Positions 51,229-61,776 are shown, numbered from the stretch's first letter. The stretch is 64,000 bases of DNA from Carnobacterium pleistocenium FTR1 (GCF_000744285.1 NZ_JQLQ01000002.1:1116001-1180000), one strand, 5' to 3'. Program-made: numbers and translations. Notes: a model not told the origin generated them from the sequence alone.

Positions 51229-53010
51229 ATGGAAGTAGCTGCTATTTACCACAGACCAGATAGCGAATACGCTTATTTATATGAGACAAATCAATTTCAC
51301 GTTCGTCTAAGAACAAAAAAAGGAGATGCTAAGAAAGTTAGTTTGATTAGCGGTGATCCTTATGCTCATGGTTCGCAAAAATGGTATAAGGAAGACAAAC
51401 CCATGAAATTGGCTGCCAGTACAGATATCCATGATTATTGGTTGGTTGAAACAACTGAAAAAACAAAGCGGATCGCTTATTGTTTTCATGTTGAAGGAAC
51501 GGACGATAGTGAGGTCCTCTATGGAGATCGTGGCGTTTTTCCCTTTACAGATAATTATTTAGAAGATGCGAATACCTTTTTCAGAATGCCTTATTTACAT
51601 GAAATCGATCGAGTAAAGACGCCTGAATGGGTCAAAAAAACCGTTTGGTATCAAATTTTCCCAGAACGGTTTGCTAATGGAGATAAGACGAATGATCCAG
51701 CGGGAACATTGGCATGGGGAAGTAAGGAACATCCAGGACGGGATGATTTTTATGGTGGCGATCTACAAGGTGTGCTTGATCATTTGGATTATCTAGTGGA
51801 TCTAGGAATCAATGGCATCTACTTTTGTCCATTGTTTAAAGCTAAATCGAATCATAAATATGATACGATCGATTATTCCACTATCGACCCTGATTTTGGT
51901 GACAAAGAACTTTTTAAAACAGTTGTCCAAGAAGCGCATAAACGAGGGATTCGTGTAATGTTGGATGCCGTATTTAATCATTTAGGGATGGATTCGATGC
52001 AATGGCAGGATGTACTTGAACACCAAGAAAAATCGCGTTACAAGGATTGGTTCCATATCAATCAATTTCCGGTTCAATCACTCGCTGACTTATCGATCGA
52101 AGAATTGGAAAATGTGAGCGAATTAAACTATGATACATTTGCTTTTACAGGTCATATGCCAAAATTAAAGACTAGCAATCCTGAGGTTCAAGAATTCTTA
52201 TTAGGTATTACGGCCTATTGGATCAAGGAATTTGACATTGATGCTTGGCGTTTAGATGTCGCAAATGAAGTGGATCATCATTTTTGGAAAAAATTCTATC
52301 AAACTTCTGTCGCTTTAAAAGAAGATTTTTATATTCTAGGGGAGATTTGGCATTCTTCGCAAAGTTGGCTACAAGGAGATGAATTCCACGCTGTTATGAA
52401 TTATGCGTATACGGAAACGATTCAAAATTTCTTTATGAAGGAAACTATTTCAGCAAATAAAATGGTTGCTGGGCTAAATGAACAATTGATGCTCTACCGC
52501 AAACAGACAAATGAGGTCATGTTCAATATGCTAGATTCTCACGATACTGCTCGTTTGCTAACAATCAGTAAAAATAATAAACAATTGGCAAAAGCAGGAT
52601 TAGCCTTTATGTTTACTCAACATGGTTCGCCGTGCATTTTTTATGGAACTGAGATTGGGATAGATGGATCTAATGATCCTGACTGCCGTAAATGTATGAT
52701 TTGGGATGAAGAAAAACAAGATAGCGATATGCTTGCTTTTACAAAAAAATTGATCACCTTCAGAAAAAATAATCAAGCGTTATTGAGCCATGGAGAGATG
52801 GAATGGTTTGATGTTCGAGATGACGAACAAGTTATCGGATTTAAAATAAAATTTAATAATGAAGAACTCATCTGTTATTTCAATCAAGGAGAAAAAGATT
52901 TAGAATTAAGTTTAGAACAAAAACCAGAAATTTTGCTTTCTAATTCAGTTTTTTCAGACAATAAAGCACTGTCTGTTAAACAACATGGGTTTGTTATTTA
53001 TCAAGCATAA
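51229..53010 (+). CDS. Neopullulanase/cyclomaltodextrinase-type amylase (GH13_20)
   Basis: About 593 residues. The N-terminal 125 residues are the CBM34-like domain (AAIYHRPDSEYAYLYETNQF, VRLRTKKGDAKKVSLISGDP) that marks maltogenic amylase/neopullulanase enzymes. The barrel has WYQIFPERFANGDKTNDP, DAVFNHLG, nucleophile Asp in DAWRLDVANE, Glu in ILGEIWH and Asp in MLDSHDTARL. No signal peptide, so it acts on imported maltodextrins or cyclodextrins in the cytoplasm. ATG 51229 is eight bases after GAGGA; ATG 51214 overlaps that site. Confidence 0.9.
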   Translation: MEVAAIYHRPDSEYAYLYETNQFHVRLRTKKGDAKKVSLISGDPYAHGSQKWYKEDKPMKLAASTDIHDYWLVETTEKTKRIAYCFHVEGTDDSEVLYGDRGVFPFTDNYLEDANTFFRMPYLHEIDRVKTPEWVKKTVWYQIFPERFANGDKTNDPAGTLAWGSKEHPGRDDFYGGDLQGVLDHLDYLVDLGINGIYFCPLFKAKSNHKYDTIDYSTIDPDFGDKELFKTVVQEAHKRGIRVMLDAVFNHLGMDSMQWQDVLEHQEKSRYKDWFHINQFPVQSLADLSIEELENVSELNYDTFAFTGHMPKLKTSNPEVQEFLLGITAYWIKEFDIDAWRLDVANEVDHHFWKKFYQTSVALKEDFYILGEIWHSSQSWLQGDEFHAVMNYAYTETIQNFFMKETISANKMVAGLNEQLMLYRKQTNEVMFNMLDSHDTARLLTISKNNKQLAKAGLAFMFTQHGSPCIFYGTEIGIDGSNDPDCRKCMIWDEEKQDSDMLAFTKKLITFRKNNQALLSHGEMEWFDVRDDEQVIGFKIKFNNEELICYFNQGEKDLELSLEQKPEILLSNSVFSDNKALSVKQHGFVIYQA

Positions 53011-53041
53011 ATAGGAAATAGAATGGTTCTGCATCAAATGT

Positions 53042-53270
53042 TGTGGATGCTTCAAAAATTTTTTTCTGGAATGTACGGGTTTGCTTGTGGAGCCAAGGAA
53101 GCGCCTGAAGCCTAAGAGGAAGTTGTCATGGTTGTTGCTGCTTTAGCAGCTTACAAACATGATACACTTGGGCGTTCTTTGCCCATATTGCTTCATTTTG
53201 AGCTACAAGTAACCCTATTCCTCCATCAATTTTGGATAAGTAATGCCATTTGATTAAATCTATCAACATT
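53042..53270. repeat. Dispersed hairpin repeat, copy R3
   Basis: About 230 bp sharing GTGGATGCTTCAAAAA, TTCTGGAATGTACGGGTTTG, CTTGTGGAG and GAAGCCTAA with copy R2, and the closing arm GCTACAAGTAACCCTATTCC. The loop region holds its own hairpins, GCTGC-TTTA-GCAGC and GGGC-GTTCTTT-GCCC. It lies right after the neopullulanase gene and before a terminator. Confidence 0.7.
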
Positions 53271-53286
53271 AAAAATTATAGATCCA

Positions 53287-53322
53287 ATAGAACTGGGATT
53301 TTTATCCAGTTCTATTTTTTTG
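53287..53322 (+). terminator. Terminator downstream of the neopullulanase gene and repeat R3
   Basis: ATAGAACTGG/CCAGTTCTAT stem with a 9-base loop followed by seven T residues. Confidence 0.85.
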
Positions 53323-53432
53323 TATCATTGAAAGCTAATCCTAGAATGTGCCCAAGAAGTAGCTTAAGTGATTAGCGAGTATGATTTCCTTAGGTAGATG
53401 CTAATCTAGTTTTTTTTCCTACTTCAACTGAG

Positions 53433-53470
53433 TGGTAGCGATTGCAAAAAAATAACAAATGTTAGATAAT
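53433..53470 (+). promoter_or_regulatory. Promoter and operator of binding-protein gene 1
   Basis: TTGCAA (53442-53447), 17-base spacer, GATAAT (53465-53470). The dyad TGGTAGCGATTGCA (53433-53446) overlaps the -35 box; it fits a loose cre/LacI-type pattern (TG...A.CG.T...CA) and differs from the TGTTACCGGTAACA site of gene 2. Confidence 0.5.
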
Positions 53471-53500
53471 GAAATTAGATAACAGGAGGGGGAAAATATA

Positions 53501-54775
53501 GTGGGGAATAAAAAGTGGCGAAAACTAGTTTTAGGTTTGGTATCGGTCAGTACCGTATTAGTAGCAGCTTGTGGAAACGGAGAGGAGGCAACAGAAACAG
53601 ATACACCTGCTGAGAACGGAGATTCTGCAACATTAAAAATCGATGTAGACCCTCGCTATAGCGAGTATGTTGATGAAATCATCCCAGCGTTTGAAGAAGA
53701 ACATAACGTAACGATTGAAATTTCTGAGCGAGATATGTTTGAAGCTATTGAAGCTTTGCCATTAGATGGACCTGCCGAAATCGGTTCGGATATATTGATC
53801 GCCCCTTATGATAGAATTGGTGTATTAGGTCAGCAAGGACATTTAGCCGAGGTAACCTTGCCTAATGATGGACGTTACGACGAATTGGATCAAAGACAAG
53901 TTACACTTGAAAATAAAATCTATGGCGCACCTTTCGTGATTGAATCATTGGTATTATATTATAATAAAGATTTAATTGCACAAGCACCTGAAACATTTGC
54001 AGATTTAGAAGCGTTAGCTGAGGATGATCAATATGCATTTGAAAATGAAGAAAGAAAAAATACAGCTTTCTTAGCCAATTGGACAACGGCTTACCAGTAC
54101 ATCGGTCTGCTTTCAGGCTACGGCGGATATGTCTTTGGGGAAGAAGGAACTGATTCAACGGATATTGGTTTAAATTCACCTGAAGCGGTTGAAGGAATCA
54201 ATTATATAACAGATTGGTACCAAAATGTTTGGCCGCAAGGTATGTTGGATGCAACAAGTTCAGAAAACTTTATGAACGAGTTGTTTACTAGCGGAAAAAC
54301 AGCTGCTGTAATAAATGGTCCATGGGGAGCAAGCGGTTACGATGAAGCTGGTGTGAATTATGGTGTTTCAACCATCCCGACACTGGCAAATGGAGCAGAG
54401 TATGAACCCTTTGCTGGCGGAGTTGCATGGGCTGTGAGTCAATATTCAAAGAATCCTGAATTGGCTCAAGAATGGCTAGATTATGTAACAAATGCCGAAA
54501 ATAGTGAAACTTTGTACGAGTTGACTTCAGAGATTCCTGCGAATCAAGAAGCTAGAACTGTTGTTAGCAAATCTGGCAATGAACTAACCAAAGCGGTCAT
54601 TGAACAATTTGATTCAGCTGTTCCAATGCCAAATATTCCTGAAATGAGTGAAGTATGGACGGGAGCGGAAACGTTGATTTTTGATGCTGCTTCAGGCAAT
54701 AAAACACCACAACAAGCTGCAGATGATGCTGTCCAACTGGTCGAAGAAAATATTGCACAAAAATATCAAAATTAA
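53501..54775 (+). CDS. Maltose/maltodextrin-binding lipoprotein, paralogue 1
   Basis: A 424-residue solute-binding protein. The signal peptide ends in a lipobox (LVAACGNG), so the mature protein is lipid anchored outside the membrane. Family features: LDGPAEIGSDILIAPYDRIG, YGAPFVIESLVLYYNKDLI, AAVINGPWGASGY, and the C-terminal VWTGAETLIFDAASGNKTPQ. It delivers maltodextrins to MalF/MalG. GTG start after GGAGGGGG. It is followed by a weak terminator and a second, closely related binding-protein gene with a separate promoter. Confidence 0.9.
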   Translation: MGNKKWRKLVLGLVSVSTVLVAACGNGEEATETDTPAENGDSATLKIDVDPRYSEYVDEIIPAFEEEHNVTIEISERDMFEAIEALPLDGPAEIGSDILIAPYDRIGVLGQQGHLAEVTLPNDGRYDELDQRQVTLENKIYGAPFVIESLVLYYNKDLIAQAPETFADLEALAEDDQYAFENEERKNTAFLANWTTAYQYIGLLSGYGGYVFGEEGTDSTDIGLNSPEAVEGINYITDWYQNVWPQGMLDATSSENFMNELFTSGKTAAVINGPWGASGYDEAGVNYGVSTIPTLANGAEYEPFAGGVAWAVSQYSKNPELAQEWLDYVTNAENSETLYELTSEIPANQEARTVVSKSGNELTKAVIEQFDSAVPMPNIPEMSEVWTGAETLIFDAASGNKTPQQAADDAVQLVEENIAQKYQN

Positions 54776-54788
54776 TTGATGATGGAAA

Positions 54789-54823
54789 TGGGGGCTGAGA
54801 TCTAAATTTCAACTCCCTTTTGT
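54789..54823 (+). terminator. Weak terminator after binding-protein gene 1
   Basis: Imperfect stem around GGGGGCTGAGAT and ATTTCAACTCCC followed by TTTTG. Confidence 0.4.
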
Positions 54824-54877
54824 ATGACTAAAAGATTAGCTCAGAAGCTAGAGTGAAAGCTAATTTAAAAAAAATCC

Positions 54878-54932
54878 TGTTACCGGTAACACTAAGAAAA
54901 CGGTTGCAGAAAAATATTTAATAACTGATAAT
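54878..54932 (+). promoter_or_regulatory. Operator and promoter of binding-protein gene 2
   Basis: Perfect 14-bp palindrome TGTTACCGGTAACA (54878-54891), then TTGCAG (54904-54909), 17-base spacer and GATAAT (54927-54932). The operator lies just upstream of the -35 box. Best candidate site for MalR. Confidence 0.6.
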
Positions 54933-54976
54933 AAGAATGTAAGCAAAGAGATTTTATATAAGGGGGAAATACAAAG

Positions 54977-56254
54977 ATGAAAAAAACAAGTTGGAAAAAA
55001 TATGTTTTGGGTTTGGTGTCGACTAGTGCATTAGTTCTTGCAGCATGTGGAGGCGGGGAAGAAGCTACAGAAACAAATTCAACATCTGGAGAAGCAGCAG
55101 CAGATACAACATTACAAATTTCTGTTGACCAAGGTTACGTAGAATATGTTGAAGATATCAAAGGTGCATTTGAAGAAGAAAATGGAGTCACGATCGAAGT
55201 AACTGAACGAGATATGTTTGAACAATTAGAAGCACTACCTCTTGATGGTCCATCTGGAAATGCACCAGATATTATGATGTCTGCTTATGACCGTATGGGA
55301 TCTTTAGGACAACAAGGACATATTGCTGAGGTAACGTTAGCAAATGATGATCAATACGATGATACCGACAGAGCTCAAGTAACATTAGATGAAAAAATTT
55401 ATGGAGCACCTTCAGTAATTGAAACATTGGTATTGTATTACAATACCGATCTATTGGATGAAGCACCAACAACATTTGTAGATCTAGAAGCATTAGCAAA
55501 AGATGATCAATTTGCATTTGAAAACGAAGAAGGAAAAAATACAGGATTTTTAGCTAAATGGACTGATTTTTACTTCACTTACGGTTTAGTTTCGGGATAC
55601 GGTGGATATGTTTTTGGTGAAGATGGAACAGATCCAACAGACATCGGATTAAACAATGAAGGTGCTGTTGAAGCTATTGAATATGCTACTGATTGGTTCA
55701 AAAATACATGGCCACAAGGAATGCAAGATGTAACAAGTGCTGATGCCTTCATCACAGATCAATACTTAAATGGTAAAGTCGGCGCATTTATCGGCGGACC
55801 TTGGCAAGCAGCCAGCTTGAAAGATGCTGGTGTAAATTATGGTGTTTCAACGATTCCAACTTTGAACAATGGGGAAGCTTATGAAGCATTTGGTGGCGGA
55901 AAAGGATGGGTCGTCAGCAACTATTCTGAAAATAAAGATGTTGGTCAAGCTTGGTTAGACTATGTAACCAATACTGAAAACCAAAATAAATTCTATGATG
56001 CAACAAATGAAGTTCCAGCAAATCAAGAATCACGTGTTTATGCTACTGAAAAAGAAGATGAATTAACAACTGCTGTAATCAACCAATACAAAGATGCTCA
56101 ACCAATGCCAAACATCCCTGAAATGGCTGAAGTTTGGACTGGCGCTGAAAACATGTTGTTTGACGCAGCATCTGGCAACAAAACACCTCAAGAATCAGCT
56201 GATGACTCTGCTAAATTAATTAAAGAATCAATCGAACAAAAATACACAAATTAA
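54977..56254 (+). CDS. malE: Maltose/maltodextrin-binding lipoprotein, paralogue 2
   Basis: A 425-residue lipoprotein (lipobox LVLAACGGG) very similar to paralogue 1 along its length: LDGPSGNAPDIMMSAYDRMG, YGAPSVIETLVLYYNTDLL, VGAFIGGPWQAASLKDAGV, VWTGAENMLFDAASGNKTPQ. As it directly precedes malF and malG, it is the best candidate for the main binding protein of this importer. It starts after AAGGGGG. A strong hairpin separates it from malF, which should give more binding protein than permease. Confidence 0.9.
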   Translation: MKKTSWKKYVLGLVSTSALVLAACGGGEEATETNSTSGEAAADTTLQISVDQGYVEYVEDIKGAFEEENGVTIEVTERDMFEQLEALPLDGPSGNAPDIMMSAYDRMGSLGQQGHIAEVTLANDDQYDDTDRAQVTLDEKIYGAPSVIETLVLYYNTDLLDEAPTTFVDLEALAKDDQFAFENEEGKNTGFLAKWTDFYFTYGLVSGYGGYVFGEDGTDPTDIGLNNEGAVEAIEYATDWFKNTWPQGMQDVTSADAFITDQYLNGKVGAFIGGPWQAASLKDAGVNYGVSTIPTLNNGEAYEAFGGGKGWVVSNYSENKDVGQAWLDYVTNTENQNKFYDATNEVPANQESRVYATEKEDELTTAVINQYKDAQPMPNIPEMAEVWTGAENMLFDAASGNKTPQESADDSAKLIKESIEQKYTN

Positions 56255-56276
56255 ATCTTTAAAAAAGATGAACAGA

Positions 56277-56310
56277 TTTCGGCAGAGAATACATACATTC
56301 TCTGCCGAAA
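56277..56310 (+). terminator. Attenuator/processing hairpin between malE and malF
   Basis: Perfect 14-bp stem TTTCGGCAGAGAAT/ATTCTCTGCCGAAA with a 6-base loop, with AAATG rather than a U run afterwards. It probably stabilises the upstream mRNA or lowers read-through instead of ending transcription fully. Confidence 0.65.
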
Positions 56311-56338
56311 AATGTTAATAGAAAAGGGAGGAATAAAA

Positions 56339-57649
56339 ATGTCTTCTCAGACAGAACCTCATAATGTCAAAAACGAAAAAAAAGCGATGTGGTATTCAAG
56401 CATACCGGGTTTAGGCCAGCTCTATAACGGTCAATTATTTAAAGGGATTGTATTTTTAGCTATTTTTATCGCATTTATTGTCGAGATGATTGTTTTTGGT
56501 TTTGATGCATTTAATGGACTGATTACACTAGGCAGCACACCAATAGAAGATCATTCATTATTTATTATGATCGAAGGAACCCTTCAATTGATCATAACGG
56601 TCATTTTCTTAGCTTTTTATGCGTTAAATATCTATGATGCCAAACGTGTAGCGTCCATTTGGAATAGAGGACAAAAAGTTAATGTAACAGTAAAAGACGT
56701 GATGTGGAATGTATACAATGCAGGATTTCCTTATCTGTTAATCGTACCGGCGTACTTAATGATGGCTTTTACAATTATTTTCCCCGTCTTAGTCACCTTA
56801 TTTATGGCTTTTACAAATTACGATTTTTATCATATTCCTCCAGCAAATTTAATTGACTGGATCGGATTAAAAAACTTTATGAATATCTTTTTCTTAAGTT
56901 CATATCGAGATGCTTTCACGTCTGTTTTTAGTTGGACAATCATTTGGACATTCAGTGCGACAACGTTACAAATCGTCATCGGGATTTTCACAGCGGTTAT
57001 TGCCAATCAGTCTTTCATTAAAGGCAAACGTTTCTTTGGTGTTATTTTCTTGTTGCCTTGGGCTGTACCAGCTTTTATCACCATTCTATCTTTTTCAAAT
57101 ATTTTTAATGATAGTATCGGAGCCATCAATACCCAAGTGATTCCGCTAATAAATGAGCTCCCATTTGTAGAGATTGGTCGAATCGCTTGGAAAACAAATG
57201 CTTTTTGGTCTAAAATAGCCATCATCATGATACAAGGATGGTTAGGCTTCCCTTATATTTACGTCATGACAACGAGTATATTGCAATCTATCCCAGAAGA
57301 TTTATATGAAGCTGCAAAAATTGATGGAGCTAGTGCTTTTCAGCGGTTCAGAGAAATCACGATGCCAATGGTCTTCTTAGTAGCTGCGCCAACGTTTATT
57401 ACGCAATACACACAAAACTTTAATAATTTTTCGATGATTTATCTCTTCAATAATGGTGGACCAGGTAGTGTCGGGGGAGGCGCAGGAGCCACGGATATCC
57501 TGATTTCTTGGATATACAAATTAACGACAGGAACCTCGCCTCAATATTCTATGGCAGCTGCCATTACCTTGATCATTTCGGCTCTGGTAATCATTGTTTC
57601 CTTGACAGTCTTCAAGAAAACAAATGCATTTAATATGGAGGATGCATAA
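56339..57649 (+). CDS. malF: Maltodextrin ABC transporter permease MalF
   Basis: A 436-residue membrane protein with about eight helices. The N-terminal part contains the [20 protein letters not shown] segment found in Gram-positive MalF proteins; the transporter-type EAA loop is in [20 protein letters not shown] (EAA---G pattern for ATPase docking). Long hydrophobic stretches and [16 protein letters not shown] are typical. ATG 56339 follows AGGGAGG. It ends one base before malG. No ATPase gene is nearby, so a shared MsmX-type ATPase is expected. Confidence 0.92.
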   Translation: MSSQTEPHNVKNEKKAMWYSSIPGLGQLYNGQLFKGIVFLAIFIAFIVEMIVFGFDAFNGLITLGSTPIEDHSLFIMIEGTLQLIITVIFLAFYALNIYDAKRVASIWNRGQKVNVTVKDVMWNVYNAGFPYLLIVPAYLMMAFTIIFPVLVTLFMAFTNYDFYHIPPANLIDWIGLKNFMNIFFLSSYRDAFTSVFSWTIIWTFSATTLQIVIGIFTAVIANQSFIKGKRFFGVIFLLPWAVPAFITILSFSNIFNDSIGAINTQVIPLINELPFVEIGRIAWKTNAFWSKIAIIMIQGWLGFPYIYVMTTSILQSIPEDLYEAAKIDGASAFQRFREITMPMVFLVAAPTFITQYTQNFNNFSMIYLFNNGGPGSVGGGAGATDILISWIYKLTTGTSPQYSMAAAITLIISALVIIVSLTVFKKTNAFNMEDA

Positions 57650-57650
57650 T

Positions 57651-58502
57651 ATGAAAAAAATAATGGGTTCACAAAAGTTAAGTCGCTTCTTTAGTCGATT
57701 TTTTACGTATCTGTATCTGATTGTGCTAGCCATCATCATCATCTATCCACTGTTGATCACAGCTAGCTCAGCGTTTAAGTCAGGCAATATAACGGCTTTT
57801 TCGCTAGATCTAAGTTCAGAGTGGACATTGGCTAACTTCACACGTTTATTCCAAGAAACGCTTTATGGAACATGGTATAAAAATACGTTGCTTGTGGCTG
57901 TATCTACTATGATCATCCAAGTAGGATTGGTTACGATCGCAGGATATGCGTATAGCCGCTATAATTTTTTGGGACGGAAAAAAAGCTTGATGTTTTTCTT
58001 AGTTATTCAAATGGTCCCAACGATGGCTGCATTGACGGCCTTTTACGTTATGGCATTGTTATTAGGAGCCTTAGATCAATTTTGGTTCTTGACGATGTTA
58101 TATATTGGTGGAGGAATACCTATGAATACATGGTTAATGAAAGGGTACTTTGATACGGTTCCAAAGGACTTAGATGAATCGGCTAAATTAGACGGAGCTG
58201 GACATTTTAGGATTTTTTGGCAAATTGTTCTTCCCTTAGTTCGACCAATGATTGCTGTACAAGCATTATGGGCATTTATGACTCCATTTGGCGACTTTAT
58301 GTTAGCAAGATTCTTATTGAGAAGTCCAGAAAAAATCACTGTAGCAGTAGGGTTGCAAACGTTTATCAGCAATCCACAAGATCAAAAAGTTGCCTTATTC
58401 GCGGCTGGTGCGATTTTGATTGCTGTTCCAATTTCCGTATTATTCTTCTTGCTACAAAAGAACTTTGTTTCTGGGTTAACAACTGGTGGAACAAAAGGAT
58501 AA
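57651..58502 (+). CDS. malG: Maltodextrin ABC transporter permease MalG
   Basis: A 283-residue permease with six predicted helices and the EAA-type loop [20 protein letters not shown] (here ESA---G). The segment [20 protein letters not shown] and the C-terminal [17 protein letters not shown] are MalG-like. ATG 57651 follows GGAGG (57637-57641) by nine bases; the earlier in-frame ATG at 57624 lies within malF. It pairs with MalF to form the membrane channel. Confidence 0.92.
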   Translation: MKKIMGSQKLSRFFSRFFTYLYLIVLAIIIIYPLLITASSAFKSGNITAFSLDLSSEWTLANFTRLFQETLYGTWYKNTLLVAVSTMIIQVGLVTIAGYAYSRYNFLGRKKSLMFFLVIQMVPTMAALTAFYVMALLLGALDQFWFLTMLYIGGGIPMNTWLMKGYFDTVPKDLDESAKLDGAGHFRIFWQIVLPLVRPMIAVQALWAFMTPFGDFMLARFLLRSPEKITVAVGLQTFISNPQDQKVALFAAGAILIAVPISVLFFLLQKNFVSGLTTGGTKG

Positions 58503-58537
58503 TCGAACAAGAAATTTGAAAGAAAAGAAGTGAAATC

Positions 58538-59398
58538 ATGAAAACTGATGTATTCCCGTTAAATTTCTTTAAAAGTATTTGGTCTCCAAGACAAATTTTT
58601 AAAAATCGTCATCAATTAAACTGGTTTCAAATTTTTGTTGTCTTGCTATTTGTTAACAGTTTATTGATGATACCGGTAGCGTTAAATTATATGAAAATGG
58701 ATACTTTTCCAATGGAAGATACTTTACCTGATTCATTTGGTTTAATAGATGAATCGGTTGTTTTAAAATTAAAAGAAGGCAAATATGAGAACGGTACTTT
58801 AGCGATGTCGGAATCATTTATTCTGATATCTGGCACTGGCACTGTTAGCGGGATGTTGACAGAAAGTGAGGTAGAAGAAGTTTTAACAGCTGAAAATGCA
58901 CTGATATTTCAAGAAAATGAGTTCATGATCAAAGAAGGCAGTCAGTCGTTGTCGACCATTCCTTATACAAAAGATTTTGATTTATCAAAAGTTACGAACG
59001 CTGCTGAATTAAAAGAAGCTCTTTCACGCCAATGGTTTATCAAAAATAGAGGATACACGATAGCGACGTTAATGTTTGTAGTTTTTAGTATCACATTGGT
59101 CAGCACTCTTTTTCTAACATTTGGGTCGGCTATTTTCTTATATTTGACTAGAAAAAGTCAATTTTCTTCTATTAGTAGCTATAAAGAATCGGTCAACTTA
59201 TTAACGAATTGCATTGGTTTGCCATCATTGATTGCGTTAGTGATTGGATTGATCCAATTTGATATCGTCATCATGTTGATGATTCAATCAGTGGGACTAG
59301 TAGTCATGCTGCTGTTTGTTTTTTACCAAACACGATTTAACGATAAACTAAATAAGAATGAAGTGAAAAAGCATTTGGGGGTAAGAGCTCATGATTAA
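58538..59398 (+). CDS. DUF1189 membrane protein of the maltodextrin locus (YvdJ-like)
   Basis: A 286-residue protein of the DUF1189 family. Helices lie near residues 33-50, 175-200, 228-245 and 248-265, with an extracellular domain of about 120 residues between the first two. The start [20 protein letters not shown] is typical. In B. subtilis the homologue yvdJ lies in the maltodextrin operon too; no function is established, though a role with the permease is a fair guess. The last eight bases overlap the maltose phosphorylase gene. Confidence 0.82.
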   Translation: MKTDVFPLNFFKSIWSPRQIFKNRHQLNWFQIFVVLLFVNSLLMIPVALNYMKMDTFPMEDTLPDSFGLIDESVVLKLKEGKYENGTLAMSESFILISGTGTVSGMLTESEVEEVLTAENALIFQENEFMIKEGSQSLSTIPYTKDFDLSKVTNAAELKEALSRQWFIKNRGYTIATLMFVVFSITLVSTLFLTFGSAIFLYLTRKSQFSSISSYKESVNLLTNCIGLPSLIALVIGLIQFDIVIMLMIQSVGLVVMLLFVFYQTRFNDKLNKNEVKKHLGVRAHD

Positions 59399-61670
59399 AC
59401 GTTTATTTGATATTGATCCATGGAGAGTCAGTTCAACAAAATTAGATAAAGTAGATAAAAGGTTGCAAGAAAGTTTAACGGCTATCGGAAATGGGTACAT
59501 GGGTATGCGGGGAAACTTTGAAGAAGGGTATTCTGGGGATTCTCATTTAGGAACTTATCTAGCAGGAGTCTGGTATCCTGATAAAACGAGAGTTGGTTGG
59601 TGGAAAAATGGTTATCCAGAGTATTTTGGAAAAGTGATCAACACCACAAATTTTATACCTATCGAATTAACGGTAAATGACCATAAAGTCGATTTAGCAA
59701 TAGATAAAGTGAAAGAGTATAAAATCGATTTAGATATGAAAAAAGGTATTTTAAATCGTTCATATATTTGGGACAATGAAGAAATCGAGATTCGATTTAC
59801 CTTTAAACGCTTTGTGAGTGTAGCCGTAAAAGAATTAGCAGTCATTGAAGTGACAGCTGAGGTGTTAAAAGGCACAGCAACAATCGTATTCAGTCCTAAA
59901 ATGGACGGAAATGTGGTAAATGAAGACAGCAACTATGAAGAAAACTTTTGGTTGGAAATGAATCGTGTTTCGGGTGAGAAAAGCAGTTTGACTACCCAAA
60001 CGATTGAAAATCCTTTTGGGGTAGAGCAATTTACAGTAACGACGATGATGGAAAATGTGAAAGATCATTATGAAAAGAGAACGTTCTCTGAAAAGTTTAT
60101 GCAAGTTGAAGAACAAATCACATACGCATTATCTGCTGGTGAAAAAGCCAAAGTAATTAAATTTGTCAGTGTGATTACAAGCCGTGATGTGCAACCTGAA
60201 GATCAATTGACGAAAGCCACTGAAATTTTAGAACAAGCGATTGCCTTGGGTGCAGAAAAAGTAGAAGCGCAACACATTGCTATTTGGCAAGAACGCTGGC
60301 ACAAAGCTGATGTGGCGATTGAAGGAGATGCAAAAAGCCAACAGGGAATCCGCTTCAATATATTCCAGTTATTCTCCACTTACTATGGAGAAGATAATCG
60401 TTTGAATGTTGGACCAAAAGGCTTTACCGGCGAAAAATATGGAGGAGCAACTTACTGGGATACAGAGGCTTTCATTTTGCCGATGTATTTGGCCGTAGCA
60501 GATGAAACGGTCTCAGAACAATTATTGACTTACCGTCACAATCAACTCTCTGGCGCCTTTCATAATGCTAAACAACAAGGGTTGCAAGGTGCTTTGTATC
60601 CCATGGTGACTTTTAATGGAATCGAAAGCCATAATGAATGGGAAATCACATTTGAAGAGATCCACCGCAATAGCACGATTGCATATGCTATTTACAATTA
60701 CACGAATTATACGGGCGATGACTCTTTTTTGAAAACAAAAGGCATCGAGATGTTAGTGGCTATTTCGCGCTTTTGGGCCGATCGTGTGCACTACTCTAAA
60801 CGCAATGATTGCTATATGATTCATGGCGTTACTGGTCCAAATGAATATGAAAATAATGTCAATAATAACTGGTATACGAATACGATGGCTGCTTGGACAT
60901 TACAATATACGTTGGAAAGTTTGGATAAAGTTTCTTCTATAGCAATGAATAAATTAGATATAAACGCTAGTGAAAAGACAAAGTGGGAAGACATTATTAA
61001 AAAAATGTATTATCCTCATGATGACGAATTAAATATCTTTGTCCAACATGACACCTTTTTAGATAAAGAGTTGTTGACCGCAAATGACCTTGATCCATCT
61101 GAAAGGCCGATCAATCAACATTGGTCATGGGATAAAATTTTGCGTTCTTGTTTTATTAAACAAGCGGATGTCTTGCAAGGTATTTATTATTTGAATGATA
61201 AATATACTATAGAAGAAAAAGAAGCGAACTTTAATTTTTATGAACCAATGACGCTGCATGAATCATCGCTTTCAGCTTCTGTCCATGCTATTTTAGCAGC
61301 GGAACTTGGTAAGAAAGAGAAAGCCGTTGAGTTGTATGCGCGTACTGCTCGTTTAGATTTAGACAATTACAACAATGATACCGAAGATGGATTGCACATC
61401 ACTTCTATGAGCGGTGGTTGGTTAGCTATTGTTCAAGGATTTGCAGGTATGCGTACGGTCGATAGCAAGTTATCTTTTAAACCATTTTGTCCAAATAATT
61501 GGACAGGATACAGCTTTATGATCAAATACCGTAAACGTTTGTTGCACATCTCGGTGACGCAAGAATCCGTGAGCGTTCATTTAGAAGAAGGCGAACCGAT
61601 CAAACTGGCTTTGTTTGATCAAGAAATGCTGTTGACGGATGTAGTTGAAAGCCCACTTGACTTTTTATAA
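59391..61670 (+). CDS. Maltose phosphorylase (GH65)
   Basis: A 759-residue cytosolic enzyme that splits maltose with phosphate to glucose and beta-glucose-1-phosphate. GH65 features: N-terminal beta-sandwich with [36 protein letters not shown], the catalytic Glu in [24 protein letters not shown]-like [12 protein letters not shown], and the [21 protein letters not shown]-terminal cap. The adjoining beta-phosphoglucomutase gene supports beta-glucose-1-phosphate as product. Trehalose or kojibiose phosphorylase is less likely in this context. The start overlaps the DUF1189 gene, consistent with coupling. Confidence 0.9.
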   Translation: MIKRLFDIDPWRVSSTKLDKVDKRLQESLTAIGNGYMGMRGNFEEGYSGDSHLGTYLAGVWYPDKTRVGWWKNGYPEYFGKVINTTNFIPIELTVNDHKVDLAIDKVKEYKIDLDMKKGILNRSYIWDNEEIEIRFTFKRFVSVAVKELAVIEVTAEVLKGTATIVFSPKMDGNVVNEDSNYEENFWLEMNRVSGEKSSLTTQTIENPFGVEQFTVTTMMENVKDHYEKRTFSEKFMQVEEQITYALSAGEKAKVIKFVSVITSRDVQPEDQLTKATEILEQAIALGAEKVEAQHIAIWQERWHKADVAIEGDAKSQQGIRFNIFQLFSTYYGEDNRLNVGPKGFTGEKYGGATYWDTEAFILPMYLAVADETVSEQLLTYRHNQLSGAFHNAKQQGLQGALYPMVTFNGIESHNEWEITFEEIHRNSTIAYAIYNYTNYTGDDSFLKTKGIEMLVAISRFWADRVHYSKRNDCYMIHGVTGPNEYENNVNNNWYTNTMAAWTLQYTLESLDKVSSIAMNKLDINASEKTKWEDIIKKMYYPHDDELNIFVQHDTFLDKELLTANDLDPSERPINQHWSWDKILRSCFIKQADVLQGIYYLNDKYTIEEKEANFNFYEPMTLHESSLSASVHAILAAELGKKEKAVELYARTARLDLDNYNNDTEDGLHITSMSGGWLAIVQGFAGMRTVDSKLSFKPFCPNNWTGYSFMIKYRKRLLHISVTQESVSVHLEEGEPIKLALFDQEMLLTDVVESPLDFL

Positions 61671-61713
61671 ACAATTGAATGACAAGGAAAGAATTTAAAA
61701 AACTATCAATCGG

Positions 61714-61747
61714 AAGCTATCAAATCGATAAATTCATTTGATAGCTT
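61714..61747 (+). terminator. Hairpin between maltose phosphorylase and pgmB
   Basis: Perfect 12-bp stem AAGCTATCAAAT/ATTTGATAGCTT with a 10-base loop, followed by TTCC. The weak U run suggests attenuation or RNA processing, since pgmB belongs to the same pathway. Confidence 0.55.
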
Positions 61748-61776
61748 TTCCTATTGAAAAAAAGGAGTAGATAGAC

